Shown: positions 13,079-26,900, numbered from the stretch's first letter. The stretch: 64,000 bases of DNA from Mangifera indica (GCF_011075055.1 NC_058140.1:16927945-16991944), one strand, 5' to 3'. Notes: generated by a model from the letters alone, not told the origin. Made by a program: numbers and translations.

Positions 13079-15685
13079 AAAGAATTTTCTTTTCTACCTA
13101 GGAATTTTTATATTTAGTTCAATATTAATGGTTTACCAACTTTAGGTGAGAAGAAAATTTTGAATAGTAACTGAAAAGACAGAAAAAATATTGCAAGACA
13201 TAGTGAAAAAAATTCAAACCCCATCATGCAATAAGCTAATAGCTTCTTATCACAATACTTTCAGCACTCAAGAAACATTTTTGAATGATCAGATATACCA
13301 TTATTTTCTATTAAATGAGTGTTAAAGAAAAAAATACCATTCAAAATAAAGTTAAAATTGACTACTTCACATGACAAACAGCCACTTCAACAAATACAGC
13401 CTGTATACATCTTATAACCTACCAATGGTCAACACGAATCACAATTGCACTGTACTCTTTTATTTATATATTTATTTATTTTTGATGACTCATAAATCCC
13501 CATACTTGCTTCACAAGCCCAATTCCATAATTGGTGTCAAACCCTGCAATCTTTGGGCAACAGGAAGTGCCCATGAGAGGGCTCGACCACAGACATTGTG
13601 GAAGCAACCCACAATCCTGACCATAGTCTGTAAAACAGGCAACACTAAGATTTCAACCAAAATTTCTTGGAAGAAAAGAAAGGTTCATACATGTTAATGC
13701 AACATGGTATTACACTATGGATAGGGGGGAGAAATAGTATAAAAGGCTAGTATGTATGAGGAAAAATAACAATTATCTTCCTTGTCCTAGCATTAGTGTA
13801 TAGAAAATTGCTTACCGAATGTAAAAGTTCATAATTGAAGATGTCAGAAAAGCTTCAGGAGCAAGGTGATCTATATCCTTGTAAGAAATTTCAACAGATT
13901 CTGGGTCATCCCTGGGTCAAAAAACAGTAAACATGAGGTTTTTAATATAATCTGCAAGCCAAAAAGCCAGTCTTTATCATTTTCAGAGGTGAGTTAGGTG
14001 TGCACCTCGATGGGTAGTTGATCATAGCATCCCACTCACTGAAAGAGTTACAGATATATAAATTGTTACTAAACTCAAACCCTAACACCGACCTAAAATA
14101 GAGCATGATAACTTAAACAGTATCAGAAGTCCCACTTACCATTCAGCAAGCTTGTTTGCTTGCTTTGTTATCTCTACAGCTCCCACAGTTGACTCTTCAA
14201 TTTCATCCTCATCAAGGAGCACAAGGGTCAGTCCCTGATCGGATATAATAGCCACAGGTCTAATCAGTCAATCAATAAAAAAGGCCATGAAGGAGAAACT
14301 GAATATACACCCATTGCAGGCAAGCTAAACAATCACACTGACTAGTAACCAGAAAACGTCTACCTACTACCCACAGCTGCAACAATTTGGTTCTTCTAGG
14401 ACCTGATGGTAAAATTTCCCCCTTACTTCTTAGCTACAAAGGTTAATTACTTATACGTTCTATGTATATCCACACTTCAACTAATTCATGGAGATGTTTA
14501 TGAAAAAACAAGTTGATCTCCCATACCGATCGCTCTAAAATAGTTTCTTTGTTGATGGAGGACTTAAAACTCATCTCAATAACAAAATCATCATACTATG
14601 CTCATTGTTGACTAAATGTGCAAGCAAAAGCATAAAAAGAAAGCACCTAATAAATTACCTTCTTATGCCTTGAAAATTTTGATGGTGGAACCTCAAATGC
14701 ATCCTTCCTAACGCACAAAAATGAAAAAGAGAAGGATAAATTCATTAAAAACATTCATTCAATCCAACTAAATGATAATTGCAGAATTTTCAGTCTATAA
14801 ATTTAGCTACTGTTTTCTGACCCTAAACTTAGGAAAACACAGGATGTGTCAAGCACCGAGTAGGATTTAAGATTGCTAATAGAATTTAAGTGCAACAGCA
14901 GTAACCAATAACAAGCAAATAACTCAAAAGAGAGAAAGTCATACAAAATTAAATGCCTACTTGTCAGTAAAACAGTTGGACAGGCTACCCCCACTGCGGA
15001 AGGAAGAATAAGTGGAAAAAGCTCTGCCCTTATGGTCACCATTTGAGTAAGTAGATTTATCAATTTTACAAGAGAGGCCACTAGGGCACTCAACAGGAAA
15101 TCGTCCTGATGATGATCGATCTTTTCTTTCCACTTGTGATAACTGTGTATTAGCTCTCATTTTTCGGCGACCACAATGACCCATGGTTGATAATTCTTTA
15201 TCAAATGCTTTCACTACCATACAATCTCTCTGTTAAATAAATTAAAAACAGGTAAAAGTTATTATATTGGCAGAAAACGTGTTGAAAAAAGGCTGTATGA
15301 AAAGTAGTGTACCATTCCTTATCCTCCATCTTTTCACCAAAAACAATTGCAAATGAGGATTGCGATCGGACTTCAGAGTATGTGGTCCTGTGTCTCAAGC
15401 CAAGAGAAGCACCTATTGGAAAGGTTTGATTTCCTTAATTAGGTTTTCTCTTCTACAAGTTCGTTTTTTTAATTCCACCAGATGTGATATAGTTGAAATA
15501 TCATTATTTCAACTTTTAATGTACTACCACTGTATACTCTTAATTAAAAAAAGAACAGAACTCAAGAAAACTGTTAACTTATACTCATAAATAATATGGT
15601 CATAAACATGTATGTTTAGCAACAAGGATAATCCAACAATACCTGAGTTTGTGGGTTTTGAGGACTTCTCGAACTGATCAACATC
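7944..15685 (-). CDS. OTS1: SUMO-specific cysteine protease, OTS1/OTS2 (ULP1C/D) type, N-terminus not found
   Basis: C48-family protease that removes SUMO from nuclear targets; Arabidopsis OTS1/OTS2 act in salt, light and hormone responses. Minus-strand exons: 15643-15685, about 15338-15412, about 14961-15225, 14659-14707, 14140-14234, 14006-14038, 13816-13911, 12270-12372, 11682-11776, 10113-10235, 8849-8963, 8183-8290, 7944-8087. They give at least 447 residues. The catalytic triad is intact: His in LHWSLVIICIPDKEDE, Asp in LHLDSLGLH, and Cys with the oxyanion Gln in VPQQKNDYDCGLF. Other hallmarks are FRRWWKGVNIFQKAYIF and IMNFYIRYLQQQ. Only the phase-1 junction at 15338/15225 avoids an in-frame stop; the strong-looking donor at 15312 would create one. 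Arabidopsis OTS1 has about 130 more N-terminal residues, which I cannot find before the divergent RBM25 gene. An alternative unspliced start at 15766 looks like intron sequence. Confidence 0.88.
13045..13076. repeat. (TA)n microsatellite in an OTS-type gene intron
   Basis: About 32 bases of TA repeats inside the intron between the exons at 13816-13911 and 12270-12372. Confidence 0.9.
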
Positions 15686-16714
15686 CTTTGCAATAAAAAG
15701 TGTAAAATAAAAAATCAGTCTAAGCACCCACTTACATGAAAAATGAAATGAATATATTTTCTCCAACCAAGAACTTTATAGAAGACAATATAAATGCTTG
15801 AAGACGTTAAGGGTTAATTCAATACTTTTTTGCAAAATGGTTTTCAAAATTGTTTGCATATTGAAAACAAGAAATCAAATTTTAAATTTCCAAGATTAAA
15901 TACACATATGGAAAAGTAACCGAAACAGATTTCAAAAAGCAATAAAATTAATGAAGTGTAAGAAGAAGAAGAATTTTTATGTTCATAAGAAACCAGGAGA
16001 TTTTCGGAACAGTACCAAACAGGCTCTAAATAACCAAATGAAAGTGCACATATTTGAGAAACCAAACATTCAATATACAAATAATTTGTTTCAAGGAGGT
16101 AAAACTCCTCGAGAATACATACATACATACATACATATTTGTGTGTGTATAGATGTAAAGTCTTAAATGTTAGTTGACATCCATTCACCTCATTACCCAA
16201 AAATGAGGTGTATAACCAGAGAATCACCTCATTACCCAACACGGATCAAGTCCCACAATTAACAACAACATGCTTTTAGAACTTGGGATGAAAGACTCCA
16301 TTAAAAGTTTTAAGACTATTCAGGTATATGGCAGTGAAAGGTTTTGCTCCTTTCTATTGCTTTATAAATAGGAATTTTCCCTTACTTTTTGTGCCATCTC
16401 ATATTATCATTAAAATAAAAAATCAAAACCTATTTCAAAGTAGGACATACATTATATAAGAGTCAGAAAAAAAAAATATATACTAAATAGATGAGAATCA
16501 TCCTGTTAATTATAATGATCTAAATATTATGTTTGATTAAAGGTTTTACTGGAATTCATTTGACAAGTGTTCATTCACATTTTTTGATTGACATGAAAAT
16601 TATGTGACATTAAAATTTATTTAAATTTATTCTATTTTAAAGATGAAACAAGAAATAAATTACCAATACCTAAAATAATGTTAATATAAGATAAAATTTT
16701 CATCCAGTTCCCCT

Positions 16715-17026
16715 CTATACCCAAAATCTGTTGGATATAAAATTAATATTTTTGGGCTGAGTAATCGGGCCTCGGGCTTGGCCAGACCAATTGAGAGCGC
16801 TAGTTTCTGCTAAAGCAAACCAAAGGCGAAATACAAGCAACTTAGCTCCGGTTAGTTTTAGGCGGCTCCCATCCTCTTCTCCACTAGCAACTGGACACGC
16901 GTCCTTTACATAAGTAAAATAATCAATAAGCTTTTGGTTTGCTTCTCTAGGGCACAGGAACGAAGAAACAAAATACAACCAACAACCTCATCAAATCCAC
17001 TGGTCCGTTCATTACAAACTGATTCT
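16715..17026. promoter_or_regulatory. Probable promoter and leader region of RBM25, possibly shared with the divergent OTS-type gene
   Basis: This stretch is clearly more GC-rich than its surroundings. It carries several TGGGCY/GGCCCA-like (site II) elements at about 16754-16790, typical of promoters of growth-related plant genes. The two flanking genes diverge. The distance to the first recognisable OTS-type exon is about 1 kb, so use by that gene is an inference. Confidence 0.4.
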
Positions 17027-17504
17027 ATGGCTGATTCGCCTTCGTCTCCGGCAAACATAGAACAAAATAGTAAGCAACCCGAGTCCGATAATCCATTTAT
17101 TCAACCCGATCAATCATCTACTTCGGTACCACCGCAAGAGCAACAATCAGCGACGCCAAACCCAAATAGTAATCAGGTGTCACTGCCTCCACCGATCCAG
17201 TCTTATGTTCCTCCACAGCAAGTATCGGTGCCTCCGACGGCACCGTCGTATCGTCCGGTGACGATGCCGGCGGTGCCGCAGTTCTCTCCGGTTCAGAATT
17301 TCCAAAACACTGCCGTACAGCCGCCGGGCGTGGGCGTTAGTGGTAGCGTTGCGGTTACCATGGCGCCGCCAATGATGCCGTATCATGTTGTCCCAGGCCA
17401 GCTTCCGAATCCAGCGCTTAGGCCTTATGCACCAGTGCCGAACGGATATGGTGTCGTTCATGCTCCTGCTCTGGGTGGGTCCCTATCTCTATTTGTTTTG
17501 GTTA

Positions 17505-17578
<74 letters not shown>

Positions 17579-20500
17579 GTGATTAATTTGTATATGTTGT
17601 TGAATTTGTATGAGCGATTTATATTTTTTTGGCTTTCTAGTGTATGCCAGTTGATGAGAAAGTATTGGTTGTTTATTTATACGTTGTGTTATTTGCTATA
17701 ACAAGGTTATAGTATGGTTAAGTCGGGGGATATTGATATGTTAAAGTTTGTAGGATTCAGGATAGATTTAGAAAATTGGTGTTGGTTAGCTAGATAAGGG
17801 GCACCGATGACAGGATGTTTTCTCGTACAGTGTCATGATTGAGTACTCGATGAGAAAGGTTGGAGGCTTCAATATTGCTTAAGAGAACCACTTCTACAAC
17901 CCTTTTTGGTATGCACATATTTGCTTGGTTTCCTTATTGCATTTAGAATAAATGATATGAGTAAATGTAGTTTTAATGAAAGATTTTCCGTTTGTCAAGC
18001 CCAAGTCGTCCTAAAGAGAGTTTACAATATGTCATGCTAAATTATGTCTGGTTGTGTCATGTTCATTTTAGTGGGCTACTTTCTGGTAGTTATAAGTACA
18101 CTTGCCTTATGAATTGCCAGCAGCAGACCATGTTAGCAACTGAGTGCTCATTGGCCTTGTATACTAAGGTATTGCAAATTCTTTCGTTTACAGTTTCTCT
18201 TTCACTTTCTTTGTCCTCTTCATGCTGCACATTGGGCTTCTAACAATTGAGATAAATTTAAATGGCCACATATACAAGCATAGATTTGTGTAATAATTCA
18301 TCTATGTGCATGAGATGCTGGAAAACTCTCATTATGCTATTACAAAATTGTGCAATTGGTGCATGGGATAGTGACACACTGCTACTTAACACGTGGATGC
18401 GAAAGGTAAGCATCTTCATTTATTCATGATTATGAATTCGATGCTATTGTCTCATTGTTTCCTTCAGGTTATCTGTTCAGCTGGTGATAGTTGTCATGCC
18501 TGTGGTGCCATCTCTAATATGCTTTTAATGTGTGGTAACAGCATTTAATAATGTTTCTGAAGTTTAGGCACTGAGAAAACAGTTATGACTGTATTTTGTT
18601 TGTAAACTTGCTCTTACATATTTGGATAGATGTTTGTTCTTTATTTATTCAGGTCTTCCTCGGTATCCTGCTCCATACCCAGCTATGGTTCGGCCTGTAT
18701 TTCCTCCACGGCCTCCAGGACCTATTGGAGTGATTCCAGCAGTGGCACGGCCCCCTGTTCCGGGGATTCCTGGTGTTCGCCCAATTATTACACCAGTTAT
18801 CAGGCCAGCTGGTTTTCCTGTTGGTACACCAGCAGAGAAACCTGAAACCACTGTTTATGTTGGCAAGATAGCATCAACTGCAGATAATGATTTTATGCTT
18901 TCTCTTCTTCAGGTAAATAATAAATATTTTTGTGATTCCATTTGAAAATTGACCATATGATTTTTTCTTTTTTTTTTTTTTACTGCTGCGCCTAAAGCTC
19001 TGTTTTAGGCCTATTTTGGATAAGTTTGTGTTGTCAGATGTGATATTTGTATGTTTCCACAAGGTATGTGGACCTGTCAAGAGCTGGAAACGTCCTCAGC
19101 ATCCTTCAAACGGGACACTTAAAGGCTTTGGGTTCTGTGAATTTGAGTCTGCTGAAGGGGTTCTTCGTGCATTACGATTACTGAGTAAATTTAATGTTGA
19201 TGGGCAAGAACTAATGGTAAGTTTAGTTTATAATCTTTCCATCTGTCATTATTGTTTCAGTGCTATTACCTGTTAGGTAGTAGATGCAAAAATAAATGGA
19301 CCAACTTCTGTGCAAGTTGCTTTTTTAAAATTGAAATCATTATCATGTATAAGGATGGTGAAGAAGATGTCAGCATTCCGTATAGTTATTTTAATTAGAT
19401 ATGAAGAAATTTTCCGCCTATTTTTCAAGACATAGAATGCTTTTAAGCTTGATGTAGGCTTCAATTAATATGAAGGTAGTCTCAGTATTTCAATTAACAT
19501 GTAAAGGGCTTTTCTTGATAGAAAACGAAAAGAATGGAGGAGTTTAATGAAGGAATTAGATACTGGCTGTTGATTAGCAGAACCTTCACGCCCAAGTCTA
19601 TTATGGTTAGTTATCTGAGTGTGTTATGTCTGTTAAGCTGTTGATAAAACATAATGGTCGTTATGGGTTATTGCAGCACAATATAGTATGCGAATGATTA
19701 CCACCATTACTCTTATTTTTCTACTTTTCTCCTATTAGTCCTGAGCTTGTTTGTTTTAGTTTGTGTTAGATTCGATTTCAAATCTTAGTTAACATTAGGA
19801 AATGAGTTTGAGGTGCAACTTGTCACTTATCACTTATGGAGCCATATATATATAAAAATCTATCTATGGGCTCCAGTGGCCGTTTATGGGGCCTAGCATA
19901 TGGATTATGGTAGGCCTGGATAGCACCACATCCTAACGTCAGAAAAACAGGGAGGTCAAGGTTTTAGTTGGTTCTGTAGAGAGGAATGTGTGCTAGGGGT
20001 TACTGTTCTTTTATTGGGGATCATGATTTTGTTTTAATGGTAAAATATATTTTTACTTACTGCATGATTGACAGTTAAATGTTACTCAAGCAACAAAAGA
20101 TTATCTGGAGCGATATGTTGAGAAGAAAACTGAAAACACAAAGAAACTCAAGGAAACTCATGAAGATGGGGCTGAAAAAGAGGATGGAAGTGTGCAAGGG
20201 GTTGAGAAAAAAGAGTCTCCCAAAGCTTCTGAAGACTTGAAGGACAGTGAAACTGGGGACAAAGAGAATCACGATTATTCCAACTTTGGGATTGTGACTG
20301 ATGAGGATAGGGAAATGGACCAAGAGGGTTCAAAGAAGCTTAAAAGCATGATTGAAGAGAGGTTAAAGGCCAATCCTCTGCCTCCACCCCCTAGTCAATC
20401 AGCTGTTGATGATTCTGGGGTTTCACACTCAGAAGTGCCAGCTAAAAACAGGGATGGAGACTCTGATGTGGATATATTGAGAAATGGTGAGTTTCTGTAG

Positions 20501-22747
20501 TTAGCATATGGATAATTTGATTGCTATATGTTAACTTTACGATTCAGGTGGTCTACCTAGAAGAAAATTTAATCTTTAATCAGTGTCATGAGATCTGATA
20601 TCGTCATTAATCACAGTTTTTCCTTAGATTAACTTGGAGCTTTGATGCTTATATATATATATATTTTTTTCAGATGTAGCTGCAGATAAAATTGAGGATG
20701 AGACAGCTAGTGATTCCAAAGCAACTAGTGAGCACGAGAGGCCTGAGACGAGCTCACCTGATAGGAGGACATATGATAGAAGAAGTAGAGATAGAGACAG
20801 AGAGCGAGATCTAAAACGAGAAAAGGAACGGGAAATTGATAGATACGAAAGGGAAGCTGAGCGAGAACGTGTTAGGAAAGAGAGAGAGCAAAGAAGGAAG
20901 ATTGAGGATGCTGAGCGTGAGTATGAAAGGTGTCTTAAAGATTGGGAGTATAGGGAAAGAGAAAAAGAGAAAGAGAGGCAGTATGAGAAGGAGAGGGCAA
21001 AAGAGAGGGAACGCAAACGGAAGAAAGAAATTCTTTATGATGAAGAAGATGAAGATGATGATTCACGGAAAAGATGGCGTAGGAGTGTGTTAGAAGACAA
21101 GAAAAGGAAAAGGCTAAGAGAAAAGGAGGATGATTTCATGGACAAAATTAAGGAAGAGGAAGAAATTGCTGAGGCTAAGAAGAGGGCTGAGGAGGAACAG
21201 CTGCAGCAGCACCAAAGAGATGCATTGAAGCTTTTGTCTGGGCATGAAGTAAATGGAACTAAAAAACCTGCATTGGCTGAAGAATATGGTGTTGAAACCA
21301 AATATAAAACTGCTGTTGAGCAGGATTATGTGGGTGATTCCATTAATGAAAAGCATTTAGCAGGTAAGCCTTTCCCCTGGAAAAAAAATATTATTCATTG
21401 GACGCTACTATTGTTTCTAATCTTTCTTTGTCCCACATCATATTGTCATAAATGTTAATGATTCTCTGGGACAGGTGATGAAGTTTTACAAAATGGTACT
21501 GGTGAAGAATCAATGAATGCATCTGTTTCTGCATTGGATATGCGGCAGAGCAGTAATACCCTGGCAAGAAAGTTAGGTTTTGGTCTCGTTGGCTCTGGCA
21601 AACGAGCTGCTGTCCCTTCTGTCTTCCATGAAGAGGAGGATGATGATGCACAGAAGGAGAAGAAGATGAGACCCCTGGTTCCCATTGATTACTCCACTGA
21701 GGAGCTGCAGGCAGCCCAACCTATTGTTTCCGGAGCAAACCAGCCAAATTTGGCAGCGGCGGCAGAATTTGCAAAGCACATTTCAAATGTTAATTCCAAA
21801 GAAGAGAAGCTTGATTCTGAAAGAGAAAGAAGCAGGCGTTCTCATGATAGGTCAGGCCAGCGTGAGAAGGACCGGAGTGGTGAGGATAATTGGCGCACAA
21901 GGGATGAGAACAAAGGTAAGATTTTTGATCGTGATAGAGATCGGGAGCATGGGTTAGATAAGGTGAAGACACCAGATAACAAAAAACTTTTAGATGCTAA
22001 ACAATTGATCGATATGATTCCAAAGACAAAAGAGGAGTTGTTTTCGCATGAGATAAATTGGGCTGTTTATGACGAGGTAATCAATTGTACTTTTACCCCC
22101 AATTCTATATTGCTGCTTGTGGAAAATAATTTTTATATTCCCTGTTTTCTATCTCAGGTTATGATCATGTTTTTTCATGGAATTGAGGGGGGAATGAGTC
22201 TGAGAATGAGAATCTCATTTTCCCACTCAATTGTTTACTTAATGCATGCGGTTAGGACATTATTAAGGAAGTTAATTCCTTACTGATGGCATAACAATTA
22301 CCCATTTCAGACTTCCTTACAATATAAATTATTATTTACCCTATGTATTTAAAAGTCTTTGGATAATCTTGGGCAGAGCTTTGTGCATGTGATTTCAAAT
22401 ATATATCTGTGTTTCAGAATGGTATTTTGTATCTTTGTTATATTATATTGGAATTCATGATATAACACACTGGATTTTGATGTGTTATGTACTAGCATGA
22501 GCTGCACGAGAGAATGAGGCCGTGGATTTCAAAGAAGATAACGGAGTTTTTGGGAGAAGAAGAAACCACTCTGGTAGACTATATTGTATCCAGTACTCAA
22601 GAACATGTGAAGGCTTCTCAAATGCTAGAGTTACTGCAAACTATTTTAGATGATGAAGCTGAAATGTTTGTGCTCAAGATGTGGAGGATGCTTATCTTTG
22701 AAATTAAGAAGGTAGAGACAGGTCTAGCGGTGAGGTCAAGATCTTGA
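17027..22747 (+). CDS. RBM25: RNA-binding protein 25 (RRM and PWI domain splicing factor)
   Basis: Predicted 938-residue nuclear protein. RBM25 binds pre-mRNA and spliceosome parts and shapes alternative splicing; the Arabidopsis homologue affects ABA responses through HAB1 splicing. Exons: 17027-17474, 18653-18912, 19064-19216, 20075-20486, 20674-21363, 21475-22076, 22496-22747; all phases agree. Domains: a Pro/Gln/Val-rich N-terminus (1-210); an RRM (about 213-290) with TTVYVGKIA as RNP2 and GFGFCEFES as RNP1; an acidic and then long Arg/Glu/Lys/Asp-rich stretch (about 425-600) expected to form charged helix; and a C-terminal PWI domain (about 826-930) with MRPWISKKI. The start at 17027 (MADSPSS) is preferred over an in-frame ATG at 16934, whose extension resembles leader sequence. 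The gene diverges from the OTS-type gene, as At1g60200 and At1g60220 lie close in Arabidopsis. Confidence 0.93.
17508..17574. repeat. (TA)n microsatellite at the start of RBM25 intron 1
   Basis: About 67 bases of uninterrupted TA dinucleotides, starting some 33 bases after the exon 1 donor. It may form a cruciform and is probably length-variable. Confidence 0.95.
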
Positions 22748-23990
22748 ATGGGTTTGTCTTTTAAATGTTCCTGCTTAGCTGCAGGATTGAGTGGTGTTAT
22801 ATTAGATTGAATGTCATTCTATTTCTCCAACTCATCTGTTGTTTATTACAGTAGTGAGAACATGAATTGCAGTCAAGGAGTATGTATTGTTTCGGGAATA
22901 CCATTTTCATCTCAAGATGTGACTGACTAAATTTTGTACTGAAACAAGCGAGCTATGTGTTTTGTTAGATCTTTAAAGTTTTCGAAATAAAGTCTTCTTA
23001 TGAAAATCATTATAAATAATTTATTGAATGATTTTCCCACTGAAACTTAGTGACAATAATTTCTGGCTGATATATTTTTAGTCCCAATAATTTTGGTTGA
23101 CTTAATCAAGGACACAGTTTTTACAGTTCTCTGGCAGAGGGCATTCAAGACTTTTAATCACCGGTTATGATCTTTAATTTAAAATTTGAGAAATAACATT
23201 CAACATCATTCTTTGTTATTCCGTTTTTGTTGACAGAAGGGGCATTCATGACTTTATATCTTTCATTTCTTTTTATTGAATCAATAAAATAAAAACGAAT
23301 GATTCACTAATAATGACAAAATTAAGTAACAAAATTTACCCATTCCTAATATTTCATAAACTTCAGAGGGCATTTATTAGTCCACTAAACCTCACGGTAT
23401 TAATTTTAACTCAAGAACTCTTTAACAAACTTGTTTGAGTTCTGCTCTCGCATACACAAACTGCTGGCACAAAAAGGCCACTCTTGCCATGCCTTACATG
23501 ATCATTGATAATTTAGCGACATAGCTATGAGATTTGCAAATTAAAAAAGCTACCGTACATTCATAAATGAATGAAATATATTAGAATACAAAGCGGTTGC
23601 CCTGTCTGGCCCTCGTCTATACTCACAGATACACTCTACACAAATACACATTGCACATTAACTGACTAAAAGCAATAACGTGGCTCATGCACCCCTGAAG
23701 AAGACCGCAATCAAATTCCTAGAAGCCAGGTCCAAAGTGTAACTACACCAGAATTCAGTTACTATCAGCATCTATGTCTATACTTGGTAACTCCATTTTT
23801 AATCCGATATTAGGTTACTGTGTGAGATTAGCTTCGTATTATATACACACAGGCAGCAAGGCCCCTTTTCACTCACTCTTTGCCAAGTCAACTGCCTAGA
23901 TACAGTAGAAGAGTAAGGCATACCATTTACCACACCAAGACATTCCTAGGTCAACAGGTTTCTCGCAGAATAAGCGATGCATCCTCAAAT
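22748..23990. other. Region between convergent RBM25 and MBD9 genes
   Basis: AT-rich DNA holding the 3' UTRs of two genes that point toward each other. I see no exon, repeat or mobile element I can support. Confidence 0.6.
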
Positions 23991-26900
23991 TCATCCTCCT
24001 AAATCTTTCCTCTTTCTGCTAGACTTACTTCTCAGCTTGCAAAAGTCAGTCAAATCAGAACTTGGAGTCTTCAGGGCAGGCTTGCTGGGTTTTGTGTTAT
24101 TAGTAGAATCTTTAGCTGATGAAATATCTTTATTTGGCATGCTGCTGTGCTCTAAAATTTCTGTGGAAGCAGATAAAGCAGAAGACTTTTCGTAAATAAT
24201 AGCAGCATCCAGGGTGTACATGCGAAGAGCGAGGGCGGAAATTGTTGCAATTTTAGCTGCAGCTGAGAGAGATGACCAGTACCACCATCCATTCCTCAAG
24301 TAATCAGTTTTAATCATGTCCTCAAATACAATGGTAGCTTGAACCATCTGAAAAGAAAAGGAAAAGAAAAGAAAGTGAATTTCCACCAACTCAATTCAAT
24401 GAAACTCCAAGCCAGGGATTAATGCAGCAATGGTGTAATGCAAGCAAGGTTCTCCATGATTATTCTATCTGCTTCTTGTAGATTGACAAAGTGAAAAAAA
24501 AAAAATCAGTAATGAAAAAGTTACCACATACTAGGCTAGTCTGACACAAAAAAGAGTTGAAGAAGGGACAAGACAAATGTTTTTAGTTAAAGTCACCATT
24601 GTTCTCAAGTAAACAGAATATGATTTTCTGTTTGAAATTCTAGTGAGTATCTCAAAGACATTCTTGAATCTTTATCAGAAATTCGGGACTAGAAGGCAAA
24701 TATGTTATTATCTAGCGAAAACAAACTAATCCCTCAATCACTGAGGGCTGATTTTCAGCATTTGTAGTATATGTTTTGGTCATATCAAAATCTGAAGAAA
24801 TCCAATGCAGAAGCAAAACTTAAAGAAAGAAAGAAGAAAAAGAAAATAAGATTTGACTAACTGACTTTAGCAAGAGAGATTATGTTGCAGTAGGAACCAA
24901 AGTAAGAGAGGTTCTCTGATATTTGCATTTCAGGCAACTTGAGTAGTTTATTAGCAGACACTTAATGACACTTTTGACTGAGGATAGAGTATTTTGAAGT
25001 AAATTGAAGAGACCTCAAATATTGACTTGGAAGATTTAACAAATGCCCGCCAAGCACATCTTTTCTTCCACGAAGCCTTTGAAGATCTCAATGCTTCTTC
25101 TGGGACAGCAGCATCCATATCAAGCAAGTTGATTTTGAGCTGCCGAAGAATTTCAATACCCCTTCCCATGACAGGTCGCAATGAACAATCATGAATGATA
25201 GAGCATTTAGCAATCCCCAGTTTTGAGCTTCTATACTTCAGATAAGATTCCTCTCTCCTCACATTCATTAAATTTGGATTTAGTCTTCTACTTTTCAACA
25301 ATTCCTCATCATTGCCACTCACAATTCTTGTGGTTGAGTTCTTAAAATTGCTTCCATGTTTCATACTGGACTTCATGTTCCCTGGAACTGAAAAATGCGG
25401 ATCGTCCACTCTTATAGAAATATCACCTTTAGTAACCTCATTCCTACACAAGCGAACTAATTTCAATGAGGGGTCACTCAGATATGGAGACTTGCTAGGC
25501 ACAAATGATGGAACACCATCTAAACCAATAAGTCCTATTTCCTGAACCAATTCCTTGATAGAGTTTTTGGTAACAAACTTGGCACTTATCTCTTCAATGT
25601 CGTATGGGCATGCCAACTCCTTTGGAAATTCAAACAATCCAAAGCCTATCTCATGCTTTACATTCCCAGACACACCGTTTACCACATCCTTCATGTTCTG
25701 TGTGTGTGATGTTTGAGTTCTTGTCAATCTCTTCCCCCTTGTTGCATCATCATCTGCTTTCTTCTGACAGGAACTTGCACCAGGATTACACATGCGGTCA
25801 TTATGCTCCTCGAAGTCATACCTAGAAGAAAATGACAGGTGGCAACAGCAGCAGTGGAATCTGGAAGGCCAGACAGGTTCCAGGCAATCACATCGGTACA
25901 TTCTCTCTTTGTGAATTAACTCAGCATTCTGATCCTGCCTCATAGAAATTTTGGAGGTTTCTACTTCCAAGCAAGGACCATGCTTCTTCTCCAGAACAAT
26001 CAAAGCCTTAGTCACAAGACCATTAGAATTTACAGTTGCTTCACTTCCTATGCCCTTCAAAGAACTAGGTATATTCTCATCCTGAACACAATTTCCCGCT
26101 TTATCAGAGTCCTTATTTCCAATCTTATGCCACTGCAGAATGGAATCAGCTACCTCTCTATCTCTTGGGTCACTATCTTCCAACCATTCGATAAGTTCTT
26201 CAATTTTGTCACTAGATTGATAAGAAAACCATGAAGAAGAGGATGGCATGCCACTATTCTCCATTCCATATGGAGAAGAATATCTCACAACTGAATTATC
26301 AGCCAATGAAATACCTTGCCCTCTTACTAGGCTCCTTTGCTGTAACATTGTCCTTCCCTCAACCAGCAGCCATGGAGATGTAGATGGCCTAGAGAAGGCC
26401 CAATATAATCGTCCAGCAGAGTCTTTCCCCAACAATTCCTTCCGCAAGGATACTGCCTGTAGTTCTGATTCTAGACAGGCAATTGAATCCTGCAAGACAG
26501 CAATCTCTTTCTTAAGTAGGTTCACTTTGAGGTCATGAGCTTGCAATTCATTCATGTCATGTTCAGCAATGCTATGATGGTCCAGAAACTGATTTTCAGA
26601 GATCATAGGCATAGTATGTATTTGGTCAGCCACATGGTTTCTGATTGTGTCTGATGATATATTGCCTACTGGAGACTCACTATTAGGCAGTGTAGGACTA
26701 TCATAATCACCCTCTTGTCGTTCCGACCCTCTGTAAAAGTTACTCCAGCAAGCATCTTTTATGGTAGAGTCATGTGTCTGTGGTTGACTAGCACGAATGG
26801 GCAACTCATTTTGTGGATTATCAATTCTTAGACTGTTATCCAACTGTTGTTGCACATGAAGCCCAGTACAAGGAGCCTTCCCAAATTGATTTCCACTACA

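Noticed and set aside
12891..13079. Minus-strand open frame starting MIYIYIYIY
   Set aside because: Produced by a TA microsatellite inside an intron of the OTS-type gene.
13371..13697. 108-codon plus-strand frame
   Set aside because: Lies in an intron of the minus-strand OTS-type gene and has no conserved features.
16715..16978. 87-residue minus-strand frame that could be the missing OTS-type N-terminus
   Set aside because: It shows none of the acidic or charged features of OTS N-termini, overlaps the RBM25 leader, and no splice link to 15685 could be made.
20624..21016. Minus-strand frame rich in Ser/Leu/Arg that looks like an SR-type protein
   Set aside because: It is the reverse of the Arg/Glu/Lys-rich stretch of RBM25 exon 5; codon pattern and splice structure belong to the plus strand.
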